Below are positions 6,651-12,878 of a DNA stretch of 12,878 nucleotides, in pieces. Each line of letters opens with the position of its first letter. Position 1 is the stretch's first letter. The notes under the pieces are model-generated. The model was not told the origin of the DNA. It saw only the letters and a list, made by a program, of their open reading frames with translations, and did no database searches. Origin of the DNA: a bacterium (GTDB lineage Bacteria; Latescibacterota; UBA2968; UBA8231); contig JAQCJA010000082.1 in NCBI GenBank assembly GCA_027593305.1, positions 1-12,878 on the forward strand, in the 5' to 3' direction. Made by a program: the position numbers and the translations under genes.

Positions 6651-7262
6651 TCAGTTGGCGTACTTGACCGAGCAGCCGTATGGCGCTGAGGTCTTCTGCG
6701 CGACTTCCAGCCCGGCGAGGCCACGATTGAGCGCCGCAGCAACATAGTTTGTCGCCCTGGCAATGTCGTCGATGCTCGCCGACTTGATGTCGTCGATGCC
6801 GCCGGCGTAGACCAGTTTGCCCTCGGGACTGATGACGTACATGTGCGGCGTCGTGCGGGCGCCGTAGAGTTTGCCGACCTTGCCATCGGCATCGATCAGG
6901 TAGGCGGTATGGGCGACCTTCTCTTTCTGCAACTGCGCCTGCAGGGCGGCACCCTCGTAGTAACCCTGTTTGCCGGCGGCTGAAGATGAGATCGACAGCC
7001 AGACGACGCCGCTGTCGGTATAGGTCTGTTGCAGTTGCTGCATGTTGCCGCTGTCATAGTGCTTGCGGACAAAGGGACAACCGAAATTCACCCACTCCAA
7101 CACGACAAACCTGCCTTTGAAATCAGCCAGTTTGTAGGTCTTGCCGTCGGCGCCCTGAAGCTCGAAGTCGGGTGCCTTCTCATCGATGGTGGCCATCGCC
7201 GCCCAGGCAGCGCCGGCGAAGAGGACGAAGGTGAACAAGAGAGGGCGGATGAAACGGGGCAT
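6651..7262 (-). CDS. Exported thioredoxin-like/AhpC-TSA family redoxin
   Basis: A 203-residue secreted redoxin. It has an N-terminal signal peptide (MPRFIRPLLFTFVLFAGAAWA) followed by a thioredoxin-fold AhpC/TSA domain: KAPDFELQGADGKTYKLADF (~29-48), the strand RFVVLEWVNFGCPFVRKHY (~51-69) with the peroxidatic-type Cys at ~62, and the cis-Pro strand ARTTPHMYVIS (~135-145). A second Cys near the C-terminus (PYGCSVKY, ~197) could be the resolving partner. The GCPFVRKHY form lacks the CxxC of thioredoxins and marks a distinct redoxin subgroup usually annotated only as 'thioredoxin family' or 'redoxin domain'. It probably acts as a periplasmic thiol peroxidase or oxidoreductase. AGGAG lies 6 bases before the ATG. 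It appears to be a single-gene unit, convergent with rpmG and divergent from the GHL10-type gene. Confidence 0.88.
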   Translation of the reverse strand: MPRFIRPLLFTFVLFAGAAWAAMATIDEKAPDFELQGADGKTYKLADFKGRFVVLEWVNFGCPFVRKHYDSGNMQQLQQTYTDSGVVWLSISSSAAGKQGYYEGAALQAQLQKEKVAHTAYLIDADGKVGKLYGARTTPHMYVISPEGKLVYAGGIDDIKSASIDDIARATNYVAAALNRGLAGLEVAQKTSAPYGCSVKYAN

Positions 7263-7317
7263 GTGGCACTCCTGAAGCGGGGATCGGTCTCCGGGTGGCA
7301 GAACGGGCGGCTTGATG

Positions 7318-7329
7318 CGAGTATACTCG
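7318..7329. promoter_or_regulatory. 12-bp perfect palindrome with -10-like core in a divergent promoter region
   Basis: CGAGTATACTCG reads the same on both strands and contains TATACT, a good -10 hexamer, in both directions. It lies 56 bases upstream of the redoxin start (minus strand) and 28 bases upstream of the ATG of the GHL10-type gene (plus strand), in the only gap between these divergent genes. No convincing -35 was found at 16-18 bases in either direction. It may be an operator overlapping divergent promoters; this is inference. Confidence 0.4.
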
Positions 7330-7357
7330 TTGGATACGCCGTGGCGAAAGGGATGGG

Positions 7358-8383
7358 ATGAAGAACTGGTGCTGGCTCCGGCTCGACCGGAAGACGACGG
7401 ATGATCACTGGAGGAAGACCTTCCAGCACATGCGCGCCTCGGGGGTACATGCCATCCTGCCCGAGGTTTTCAACAACCACGCCGCCTGGTGGGCGAGTGC
7501 GCACCTGCCCGTGGCGGAACCTCTGCTCGAGCGCCTGTTGCCCCTGGCACACGCCGCCGACCTCGAGATTCATGCCTGGATGCACACCATGGCATGCAAC
7601 ATCCCCGAGATCTACGAAAACCACGCCGACTGGTATGATGTCAATGGCAAAGGCCAGTCGGCGGCGAGCCAGCCGCCCTATGTCGGCTACTACAAGTTTC
7701 TGTGCCCGTCGCGCCCAGAAGTGCACGAGTTTCTGCAACGACGCGTAGCGGAGCTGGCCGCCTTCGATGGACTCGACGGCATTCATCTGGACTACATCCG
7801 CTTCCCGGATGTGATCCTCGCCGAGGCGCTGCAGCCGAAATACAACATCGTGCAGGATCGCGAGTATCCAGAGTACGACTACTGCTACTGCGACGTCTGC
7901 CGGGAGGCGTTCGGCGCCGAATCGGGCATCGACATCAACGCCGTCGACGACCCTGCTGCAAGCCAGGCATGGCGTCAGTTCCGCTACGACCGCATCACTC
8001 GACTTGTGAACGAAATTCTTGTGCCCATCGGGCACAACGCCGGCAAGCAGATGACGGCTGCCGTGTTCCCGAACTGGCAGCATGTACGCCAGCAGTGGCA
8101 TGTCTGGCAGGTCGATGCCGTGTTGCCCATGCTCTACCAGTCCTTCTACAACGAGGATATCTCCTGGGTTGGCGCCCAGTGTGCGGCCGGCCTCCGGCGC
8201 ATGCAGGACAAGGGCACCAGCAAGCCGCTGTACAGCGGCGTCTTTGTGCCGGCACTGGATCCGACCCAGCTGCGTGAAGCCATCGAGGTCTCGCGCCGTG
8301 CCGGCGCCGATGGCGTGTCGCTCTTTGATCTGGGCTCGATGACGGACGCCCACTGGGAGGTTTTCCGCACCGCGGCAAACTAG
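7358..8383 (+). CDS. Family-10-like glycosylhydrolase (GHL10/DUF187 type)
   Basis: A 341-residue TIM-barrel protein without a signal peptide, of the GHL10-like glycosylhydrolase group. Strand and loop landmarks are NWCWLRLDRK at the N-terminus, GVHAILPEVFNNHAAWW (~29-45), LEIHAWMHTMACN (~69-81), KFLCPSRPEVHEFL (~113-126) and LDGIHLDYIRFPD (~139-151). The last carries the conserved DGIHxDYIRFP signature, and Asp ~145 is a candidate catalytic acid. Other landmarks are MTAAVFPNW (~232-240), DAVLPMLYQSFYNED (~253-267) and ADGVSLFDLGSM (~317-328). The CYCDVC cluster (~176-181), common in this group beside the active-site loop, could bind metal or form disulfides. The start is set by AAAGGGATGGG just upstream. 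The gene is transcribed alone and converges on the amidohydrolase with only 19 bases between stops. The glycan substrate is unknown. Confidence 0.85.
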   Translation: MKNWCWLRLDRKTTDDHWRKTFQHMRASGVHAILPEVFNNHAAWWASAHLPVAEPLLERLLPLAHAADLEIHAWMHTMACNIPEIYENHADWYDVNGKGQSAASQPPYVGYYKFLCPSRPEVHEFLQRRVAELAAFDGLDGIHLDYIRFPDVILAEALQPKYNIVQDREYPEYDYCYCDVCREAFGAESGIDINAVDDPAASQAWRQFRYDRITRLVNEILVPIGHNAGKQMTAAVFPNWQHVRQQWHVWQVDAVLPMLYQSFYNEDISWVGAQCAAGLRRMQDKGTSKPLYSGVFVPALDPTQLREAIEVSRRAGADGVSLFDLGSMTDAHWEVFRTAAN

Positions 8384-8402
8384 GAACCGGCAGGGGAAGC
8401 AC

Positions 8403-10025
8403 TCACTCCCATGGGCGCACGAAGCGGCCCGGGGTGGCGCCCGTGTGCCGGCCATCGCGCACGACGTGCCCACCGTTGACCCAGACCTGTTCGACGCCGT
8501 GTGACAGTTGGTGGGGCTCATCGAAAGTGGCGTGATCGGTAATGGTGTCAGGGTCGAAGACGACGACATCCGCCATCATGCCCTGCCGCAGCAGACCCCG
8601 CTGGCGCAAGCCGAGACGGTCGGCGACGGCTGAGGTCATCTTGCGCACCGCATCCTCCAGCGACAGCACGCCCTGCTCGCGCACGTAGCGGCCCAGTACT
8701 CGGGGATAGGTTCCATAGCCGCGGGGATGCACGGGGCCGTAGGGTTTGCCCCACGACGGATCGTACCCGCCGGCATCGGTGGACACCTTGATCCACGGTT
8801 GCTGCAACTGCAGGCGCAGATTGTCTTCGAGCATGGAGAAGTAGATGGTGCTGATCGACTGCCGCTCTGACAGCACCAGATCGCATACGGCATCGAACCA
8901 GTCCTGCCCCCGCATGTGACAGATCTCGGACAGCCTGCGCCCGACGTACTGCTGGTTCTCCGGCTGCCTGAAGCCGATGGGCATGACGCCCTCCTCCCCA
9001 TGTTGACTGACCATCGCCTCCCAGCGGCCATCCGGTTCGGTCACAGCCGTCCGGATGCGGGCGCGCTCTGCGGGGTCCTGCAGATTCTCGTAGAGCTTGC
9101 CCCCCGCCATCGCCCAGGGGGGCAGCACCGATGTGAGTCCTGTACCCGACGCGGCATACGGATACATGTCTGCCGTCACATCCAGACCTGCGGCGCGGGC
9201 GGCGGCGATGCGCTCGATGACCTGCGGCAGCTTGTCCCAGTTGTCACGCCCTGCCGCCTTGAGGTGGTAGATCTCGACGGGCACGTCGGCGCGCAGGCCG
9301 ATCTCGAAGGCCTCGTCGAGGGCGCCGAAGATCTCACCGGCTTCCGACCGCAAGTGCGTGATATAGCTGCCGTCGTACTGGCCGACGATCCGGCACACTT
9401 CGACGATCTCGTCGACATCCGCGTAGCAGTCCGGCGCGTAGATCAGGGCGTAGGCGACACCGAAGGCGCCATCCTCCATGGCTTCGGCCATGGTGCGTTG
9501 CATCAACGCCAGATCGGCAACACCCGCCGGCTTGTCATCCATGCCCATGGCGACTTTGCGCAGGGTGCCACCGCCGAGGTAGGAACCGACATTCGGCGAC
9601 ACACCCGCCGCTTCAAAGGCCTCGAGCCAGTCGCTGAAGCGGGACCAGCCTCTGGCGGCGTCGACCCAGGGGGCGATGCCGTCGCCGATGACGTGGGTGC
9701 TGACGCCACCGTCAAAACGTCCACGGACGGGCGCCGGCGTCCAGGCTTCGCCCATGATCTCGGTGGTGACGCCCTGAGTGATCTTGGAAACGCAGCGACC
9801 GTCGACCATCAGTGGATAGATGGAGTGGCTCTGAATGTCGATGAAGCCCGGGCAGATCACGGCGTCGGCAATGTCGATGTGCGTCGCCGCCGAAGCGGCA
9901 GGGATGGTTCCCGGGGGTGTGATGGCGGCGATGCGGTCGCCGTCGAGGGCGACATCACCGCGGAACCACGGGTTGCCGCTGCCATCGATGATACGGCCGC
10001 CGGTGATCAACGTGTCGAAGGTCAT
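8403..10025 (-). CDS. D-aminoacylase-like amidohydrolase with altered metal site
   Basis: A 540-residue cytoplasmic amidohydrolase related to N-acyl-D-amino-acid deacylases. It has an N-terminal composite beta-sandwich (MTFDTLITGGRIIDGSGNPW) and a TIM barrel starting at ICPGFIDIQSHS (~58-68). The barrel carries KITQGVTTEIMGEAWTPAP (~81-99), THLRSEAGE (His ~224), IYHLKAAG (His ~254), DMYPYAASGTGL (~286-297) and VSTDAGGYDPSWGKPYG (Asp ~417). The C-terminal sandwich is GMMADVVVFDPDTI to VWVNGGHVVRDGRHTGATPGR. The first His of the usual HxH pair is Gln (QSH), and the GNC cysteine ligand of D-aminoacylases is replaced (GEA). The ATG at 10025 has only a weak GGTGAG upstream, and the preceding 33-codon ORF overlaps that region. 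It is the last gene of the sulfatase operon, so it may remove an N-acyl group or open a cyclic amide in the same pathway. The fold is firm; substrate and metal count are unknown. Confidence 0.85.
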   Translation of the reverse strand: MTFDTLITGGRIIDGSGNPWFRGDVALDGDRIAAITPPGTIPAASAATHIDIADAVICPGFIDIQSHSIYPLMVDGRCVSKITQGVTTEIMGEAWTPAPVRGRFDGGVSTHVIGDGIAPWVDAARGWSRFSDWLEAFEAAGVSPNVGSYLGGGTLRKVAMGMDDKPAGVADLALMQRTMAEAMEDGAFGVAYALIYAPDCYADVDEIVEVCRIVGQYDGSYITHLRSEAGEIFGALDEAFEIGLRADVPVEIYHLKAAGRDNWDKLPQVIERIAAARAAGLDVTADMYPYAASGTGLTSVLPPWAMAGGKLYENLQDPAERARIRTAVTEPDGRWEAMVSQHGEEGVMPIGFRQPENQQYVGRRLSEICHMRGQDWFDAVCDLVLSERQSISTIYFSMLEDNLRLQLQQPWIKVSTDAGGYDPSWGKPYGPVHPRGYGTYPRVLGRYVREQGVLSLEDAVRKMTSAVADRLGLRQRGLLRQGMMADVVVFDPDTITDHATFDEPHQLSHGVEQVWVNGGHVVRDGRHTGATPGRFVRPWE

Positions 10026-10028
10026 GAT

Positions 10029-10130
10029 TCAGCTCACCACCAGGTAGGACAGCCAGACGACGGCATTGTCGTGGCCCAGATAGGATTCACTGTCCCGCCA
10101 GTTGCGGACCACGGCACGTGGGCTGTTCAC
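10029..10130 (-). CDS. Candidate small ORF, 33 residues, unknown function
   Basis: A GTG-started ORF of 33 residues beginning VNSPRAVVRNWRDSES and ending DNAVVWLSYLVVS fills the gap between the PhyH and amidohydrolase genes. AGGAG (minus strand, 10142-10138) lies 7 bases before the GTG and overlaps the end of the PhyH gene. This is a better ribosome binding site than either large neighbour has. The stop at 10029 is 3 bases before the amidohydrolase ATG, the spacing expected for translational coupling. The C-terminal NAVVWLSYLVVS is hydrophobic and could be a beta hairpin. It may be a small protein, a leader that couples translation of the amidohydrolase, or the remnant of a longer (perhaps cupin-like) gene. 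I do not recognise a family. Confidence 0.4.
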   Translation of the reverse strand: MNSPRAVVRNWRDSESYLGHDNAVVWLSYLVVS

Positions 10131-10143
10131 GGATAGGCTCCTG

Positions 10144-11106
10144 TCAGGATGTGGATGGTGGCGTCTGCTCCTGCAGCTGCTGCTGGGATTGGCGCAGGTC
10201 CTGGGCCCATGCTTTGAGCGGGATGTCGTCATCCTGTGGGCGCCAGTAGCGCGACACGGGCTGTACATCCGGATCGTCGCCGTCGTAGTTGCTCTGCCCC
10301 GTGCCCAGTTCGCCGAGCAGCTGTCGCTGCACGGGAGAACAGCGGGCCAGGACGTCGGGGCGCTGCTGGTGGAAGTCTGAAGGACGGATCCAGCGCGGAT
10401 GATACCCGTAGTACAGGCAGCGACGTGCCTGCGTGGACAGGTTCGGTCGCAGGGCGTGCAACAGCTGTGTGCGCCAGATCAGGGCCGTGCCCGGGCGTAC
10501 GTTGACACTGACAATGTCTGCCGCATCGATAGGCCGCTGACCCTCTGCGTCCGTTGGTTGGGTCGACAGGTGGCTGCCACGGACCACACAGATCTCGCCG
10601 CTGTTCGGCGTGCTCAGGTCCGTGAGGTAGTAGCCCACCTTCATTTCCATGAACGGGATCAGCCCCGCCACCCTGGGCCAGCCCCACTGGGGGGCATCGG
10701 AATGCCAGGGGAAGAAACTGCCCGGTGCACCGAGTTCGGCGGCGGCATCCGCCGGCGGCTGCGGCGGCCGAACATCGGCGTGGGATGTGCGCAACTGCAC
10801 GTTGAAGCCCATGAGGTCAACGATCAGCGGCAGGATGCGGGGATGATCCACCAGGCGCAGAAACAGCGGATCGAGGGCGACGATGTTGCGCATCTGAAAA
10901 GCCTGGTCGCCCAGATCGCGGGCGCTTCTGTATCCGGCATAGCGCTCGTCCACGATATGCAGAAGCTCCGCCACTTCCGTCGGCGACAGGGCGTCCTCCA
11001 GCAGAAAGAAGCCGTCCTCATCGAAGGACCGACGCTGCTCGGCCGTCAGCGACAGAGGCGCCGGCGTGTCGTCCAGGGGGCCGTGGGCCGTCGGTGCCGT
11101 CGTCAT
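10144..11106 (-). CDS. Phytanoyl-CoA dioxygenase (PhyH) family protein
   Basis: A 320-residue Fe(II)/2-oxoglutarate-dependent oxygenase of the PhyH family, a cytoplasmic hydroxylase. The N-terminal LTAEQRRSFDEDGFFLLEDALS (from ~20) is the usual PhyH entry helix and strand. The iron triad is visible as HSD in FFPWHSDAPQWGWP (His ~135, Asp ~137) and the distal His in WRTQLLHALRPN (~217). An Arg in QARRCLYYGYHPRW (~228/229) fits the 2-oxoglutarate anchor. The strand SGEICVVRGSHLS (~169-181) is also typical. Its ATG overlaps the stop of the Gfo/Idh gene by 4 bases (ATGA), so translation is coupled; no strong separate ribosome binding site is seen. It sits between a sugar- or polyol-type oxidoreductase and the amidohydrolase. 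PhyH proteins have many substrates besides phytanoyl-CoA, so the specific reaction is open. Confidence 0.9.
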   Translation of the reverse strand: MTTAPTAHGPLDDTPAPLSLTAEQRRSFDEDGFFLLEDALSPTEVAELLHIVDERYAGYRSARDLGDQAFQMRNIVALDPLFLRLVDHPRILPLIVDLMGFNVQLRTSHADVRPPQPPADAAAELGAPGSFFPWHSDAPQWGWPRVAGLIPFMEMKVGYYLTDLSTPNSGEICVVRGSHLSTQPTDAEGQRPIDAADIVSVNVRPGTALIWRTQLLHALRPNLSTQARRCLYYGYHPRWIRPSDFHQQRPDVLARCSPVQRQLLGELGTGQSNYDGDDPDVQPVSRYWRPQDDDIPLKAWAQDLRQSQQQLQEQTPPSTS

Positions 11107-12155
11107 GGCGCGCCGATCGATCCCCCGATCGATCCCCCGATCGACCCATTTGCGAGCATACTCAGAAGGGCCGAGTCGTCGCCCTCGAGGGGCAGGATGA
11201 CACGCCCTCGGCGACGGGACGATTCATAGGTGGCAAAGATCAGTTCTGTAGCGCGCAGAGCGCGATGGCTCGACAGCTCCGCTTCGTCGCCACTGGCCAT
11301 GGCATCGACCAGGTTGCGCACACTGGCAATGGTGTGATCCGCCACCGGCACCCCGACACTGCGCTCGGGCTCCGACCAGTTTCCCTGACGAAACAGGCGT
11401 AAGGGGTGTTCGGCGCTGCCGCCCGGTGTGATCTCGATGATGCCTTCCGATCCCACGAGCCGGTTCAGCAGGTTGCCGAAGCCGGCATCTCCCGTGACCA
11501 GCAGGCCCTCGACATCGTTGGCGAAACGGATCCAGGAGATGCCGCTGGTATCCAGACGAACGCCGAAGACCTCGCGGTGTTCCTCCACCGAGATCTGGCC
11601 GAGGACCCACTGCGCCGGCGTCTCTTCGTTGTAGAAGAACATCATGTCGAACCAGTGTGTGCCCCAGTCGAACAGATTCGGACAGGAGGCCTCGATGCGT
11701 TGCAGTTTGCCGATGGCACCATCACGCAGCAGCTGCCGTGCCGTCTGGAAGGTGTCACCGAAACGACGCTGATGACAGAATGTGAGCAGCACGCCGCGGT
11801 CGACACAGGCCTTGTGCATGGCGCGCGCATCTCCCCAGGTCGGGGCCATCGGTTTTTCCGCGTGGATGGCACGCACGCCAGCCGTCGCGGCAGCCTCGAT
11901 CATCTCGCGATGCAGGTGCGGCCACGTGCAGACGCTGACGATGTCGGGGGCCTCCACGCGCAACATCTCGTGGTAGTCGGCGTATGCTGCGGGGATGCCG
12001 AAGGATTCGGCGAAAGCGTTGCGGGCTTCTGTCGCTGGCTCGGCGCAGGCGACGAGGCTCGTGCGCGGGTCGGCAACGTAACCTTGTGCGTGGGCACGGC
12101 CGCGTCCGCCGCAGCCGATGACGGCAACCCGCAAGCTGGTGCTGGCAGATGACAT
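11103..12155 (-). CDS. Gfo/Idh/MocA family NAD(P)-dependent oxidoreductase
   Basis: A 350-residue dehydrogenase of the glucose-fructose/inositol dehydrogenase family, cytoplasmic. The N-terminal Rossmann fold opens LRVAVIGCGGRGRAHAQGY (~8-26, GxGxxG). The EKP motif in AIHAEKPMAPTWGDA (~96-110) gives the catalytic Lys ~101. NLFDWGTHWFDMMFF (~160-174) is the family's DxGxHxxD substrate-site motif. The start ATG 12155 is set by an AAAGGGAG site just upstream; a longer in-frame ORF reaching 12692 is antisense to the sulfatase gene and is rejected. The C-terminus ends in an unusual Gly-Ser-Ile-Gly repeat coded by a 12-base tandem repeat (11113-11148). It lies 61 bases after the sulfatase and overlaps the PhyH start by 4 bases. 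It probably oxidises or reduces a sugar, inositol or related polyol. Confidence 0.93.
   Translation of the reverse strand: MSSASTSLRVAVIGCGGRGRAHAQGYVADPRTSLVACAEPATEARNAFAESFGIPAAYADYHEMLRVEAPDIVSVCTWPHLHREMIEAAATAGVRAIHAEKPMAPTWGDARAMHKACVDRGVLLTFCHQRRFGDTFQTARQLLRDGAIGKLQRIEASCPNLFDWGTHWFDMMFFYNEETPAQWVLGQISVEEHREVFGVRLDTSGISWIRFANDVEGLLVTGDAGFGNLLNRLVGSEGIIEITPGGSAEHPLRLFRQGNWSEPERSVGVPVADHTIASVRNLVDAMASGDEAELSSHRALRATELIFATYESSRRRGRVILPLEGDDSALLSMLANGSIGGSIGGSIGAP
11113..11148. repeat. 12-base tandem repeat coding the C-terminal tail of the oxidoreductase
   Basis: CCGATCGATCCC occurs at 11113-11124 and 11125-11136, with an imperfect third copy (CCGATCGACCCA) at 11137-11148. Because 12 is a multiple of 3, each unit adds four residues, giving the protein tail GSIGGSIGGSIGAP. 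Each unit contains the palindrome CGATCG. The repeat ends just before the overlapping PhyH start. Slippage would change tail length without breaking either reading frame. Confidence 0.85.
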
Positions 12156-12162
12156 GGTGGCT

Positions 12163-12193
12163 CCCTTTTCCTGGGTTGGCAAGAAGGAAAGGG
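12163..12193 (-). promoter_or_regulatory. Possible hairpin covering the oxidoreductase ribosome binding site
   Basis: On the minus strand, CCCTTTCC (12193-12186) can pair with GGAAAAGGG (12171-12163) with one bulged A and a 14-base loop. The right arm covers part of the AAAAGGGAG site used by the Gfo/Idh gene. It could lower translation of that gene relative to the sulfatase. The pairing is short and the role is inference. Confidence 0.25.
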
Positions 12194-12216
12194 CATGCCG
12201 CCGTCGACGCCAAGCC

Positions 12217-12878
12217 TCAGATGGCGGGGGGCGGCTCCCAGTCCGGGTTGACTGCGGGGATCTTCGCCTCGACGGACTGCCGCCAGCTTGCCAGACGCTC
12301 GTGCAGATCCCGCTCGACGTCGGCGTGTTCGGTGGCCAGATCGCGCGTCTCGCCGATATCGTCGTGCAGGTTGTAGAGTTCGCGACGACCATCCTCAAAA
12401 AACTCGATAAGCTTCCAGTCGCCGGCACGGATGGAGGACCCCGGCGTGCCCCCCTGATTGCCATAGTGGGGATAGTGCCAGTATATGGCATCTCGATCGA
12501 TGGCACCGTCACCGCGCAGCAGGGGCAGGATCGACTGGCCGTCCACATGCTGCTGCGGTCGCGGCGGCAGACCGGCGGCATCGAGCAGGGTCGGGTAGAA
12601 GTCCGGACTCGTGACCGGCACCGAGCATGTGCTGCCGGCGGCGATCCGGCGCGGCCAGCGCACGATGAGCGGCTCGCGGGTACCACCTTCATACATCCAG
12701 CCTTTGCCCTCGGTCAGGGGGGCATTACACGTGGGGGATCCCTCCGACGTGGCCAGACCACCGTTGTCGGAAGTAAAGACGACGATCGTGTCCCGCGCCT
12801 TGTCATTACGTTCCAGCGCATCAAGGATGCGGCCGACGTTCTCGTCGAGGGAGTCGATCATGGCGGCGTACACCGGAT
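12217..12878 (-). CDS. Arylsulfatase A-type sulfatase, C-terminal part only
   Basis: The last ~220 residues of a type I sulfatase; the N-terminal half with the CxPxR formylglycine site lies beyond the right edge. Visible family marks are PVYAAMIDSLDENVGRILDAL, the metal-site strand TIVVFTSDNGG, and GKGWMYEGGTREPLIVRWP (the conserved Lys/Glu-Gly-Gly/Arg/Pro block). DFYPTLLDAAGLPP and DGQSILPLLRG follow, then the C-terminal subdomain SSIRAGDWKLIEFFEDGRRELYNLHDDIGETRDLA. This is a standard sulfatase end, hydrolysing sulfate esters of sugars or aryl groups. It is the first visible gene of the minus-strand operon and shows no truncation of its 3' end. Whether it is exported cannot be seen, because the start is missing. 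Formylglycine maturation would need an FGE or anSME enzyme, not found in this window. Confidence 0.95.
   Translation of the reverse strand, partial: PVYAAMIDSLDENVGRILDALERNDKARDTIVVFTSDNGGLATSEGSPTCNAPLTEGKGWMYEGGTREPLIVRWPRRIAAGSTCSVPVTSPDFYPTLLDAAGLPPRPQQHVDGQSILPLLRGDGAIDRDAIYWHYPHYGNQGGTPGSSIRAGDWKLIEFFEDGRRELYNLHDDIGETRDLATEHADVERDLHERLASWRQSVEAKIPAVNPDWEPPPAI

Noticed and set aside
8916..10136. 406-codon plus-strand frame
   Set aside because: Antisense to the amidohydrolase, which has clear family motifs throughout.
11103..12692. 529-residue version of the Gfo/Idh oxidoreductase with a long N-terminal extension
   Set aside because: The extra region runs in another frame through the sulfatase gene on the same strand and has no domain; ATG 12155 has a good AAAGGGAG site and begins the Rossmann fold properly.
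1..12878. Biosynthetic cluster, defence system or mobile element
   Set aside because: No core biosynthetic enzyme, nuclease, toxin, methylase, transposase, integrase or terminal inverted repeat was recognised; the genes are catabolic or housekeeping in type.

Overview
The window is GC-rich bacterial DNA with short intergenic gaps, clear Shine-Dalgarno sites and frequent stop/start coupling. An outer-membrane beta-barrel gene points to a diderm (Gram-negative) host. The content (CaiB/BaiF CoA-transferase, CaiD-like crotonase, PhyH dioxygenase, Gfo/Idh oxidoreductase, arylsulfatase, D-aminoacylase-like amidohydrolase, orphan TIM-barrel glycosidase-like proteins) resembles genomes of uncultivated heterotrophs such as Latescibacterota, Poribacteria or Planctomycetota. 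That placement is inference; the window holds no rRNA or other decisive marker. The only core gene is rpmG (ribosomal protein L33).

Left part, plus strand: the last codons of a CaiB/BaiF CoA-transferase are followed by a CaiD-like enoyl-CoA hydratase, a usual pair for making and then hydrating an acyl-CoA. Next is a small outer-membrane beta-barrel gene broken by a one-base frameshift in a G6 run. A perfect 13-bp hairpin closes this block.

Middle, minus strand: a three-gene operon runs from about 6248 down to 1829. It encodes an EamA/DMT permease, a 475-residue TIM-barrel-like protein and a 672-residue LamG-like plus beta-propeller protein with features of family PL11 rhamnogalacturonan lyases. 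Neither putative carbohydrate-active protein has an export signal. rpmG lies divergent from this operon, followed by its own terminator and then, convergent, an exported redoxin.

Right part: a plus-strand family-10-like glycosylhydrolase (GHL10 type) faces a minus-strand operon that enters from beyond the right edge. In transcription order this operon holds an arylsulfatase (3' part only), a Gfo/Idh/MocA oxidoreductase, a PhyH dioxygenase, a candidate 33-residue small ORF and a D-aminoacylase-like amidohydrolase whose metal site lacks expected ligands. Desulfation, sugar or polyol oxidation, 2-oxoglutarate-dependent hydroxylation and N-deacylation could serve breakdown of a sulfated or N-acylated glycan-type substrate, but the substrate cannot be read from sequence.

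No tRNA, rRNA, CRISPR array, insertion sequence, integrase or phage gene was seen. No stretch of more than 300 bases lacks a gene. The most unusual observations are the altered amidohydrolase metal site, the small ORF with a strong ribosome binding site, the G-run frameshift and the unsecreted glycan-type enzyme operon.
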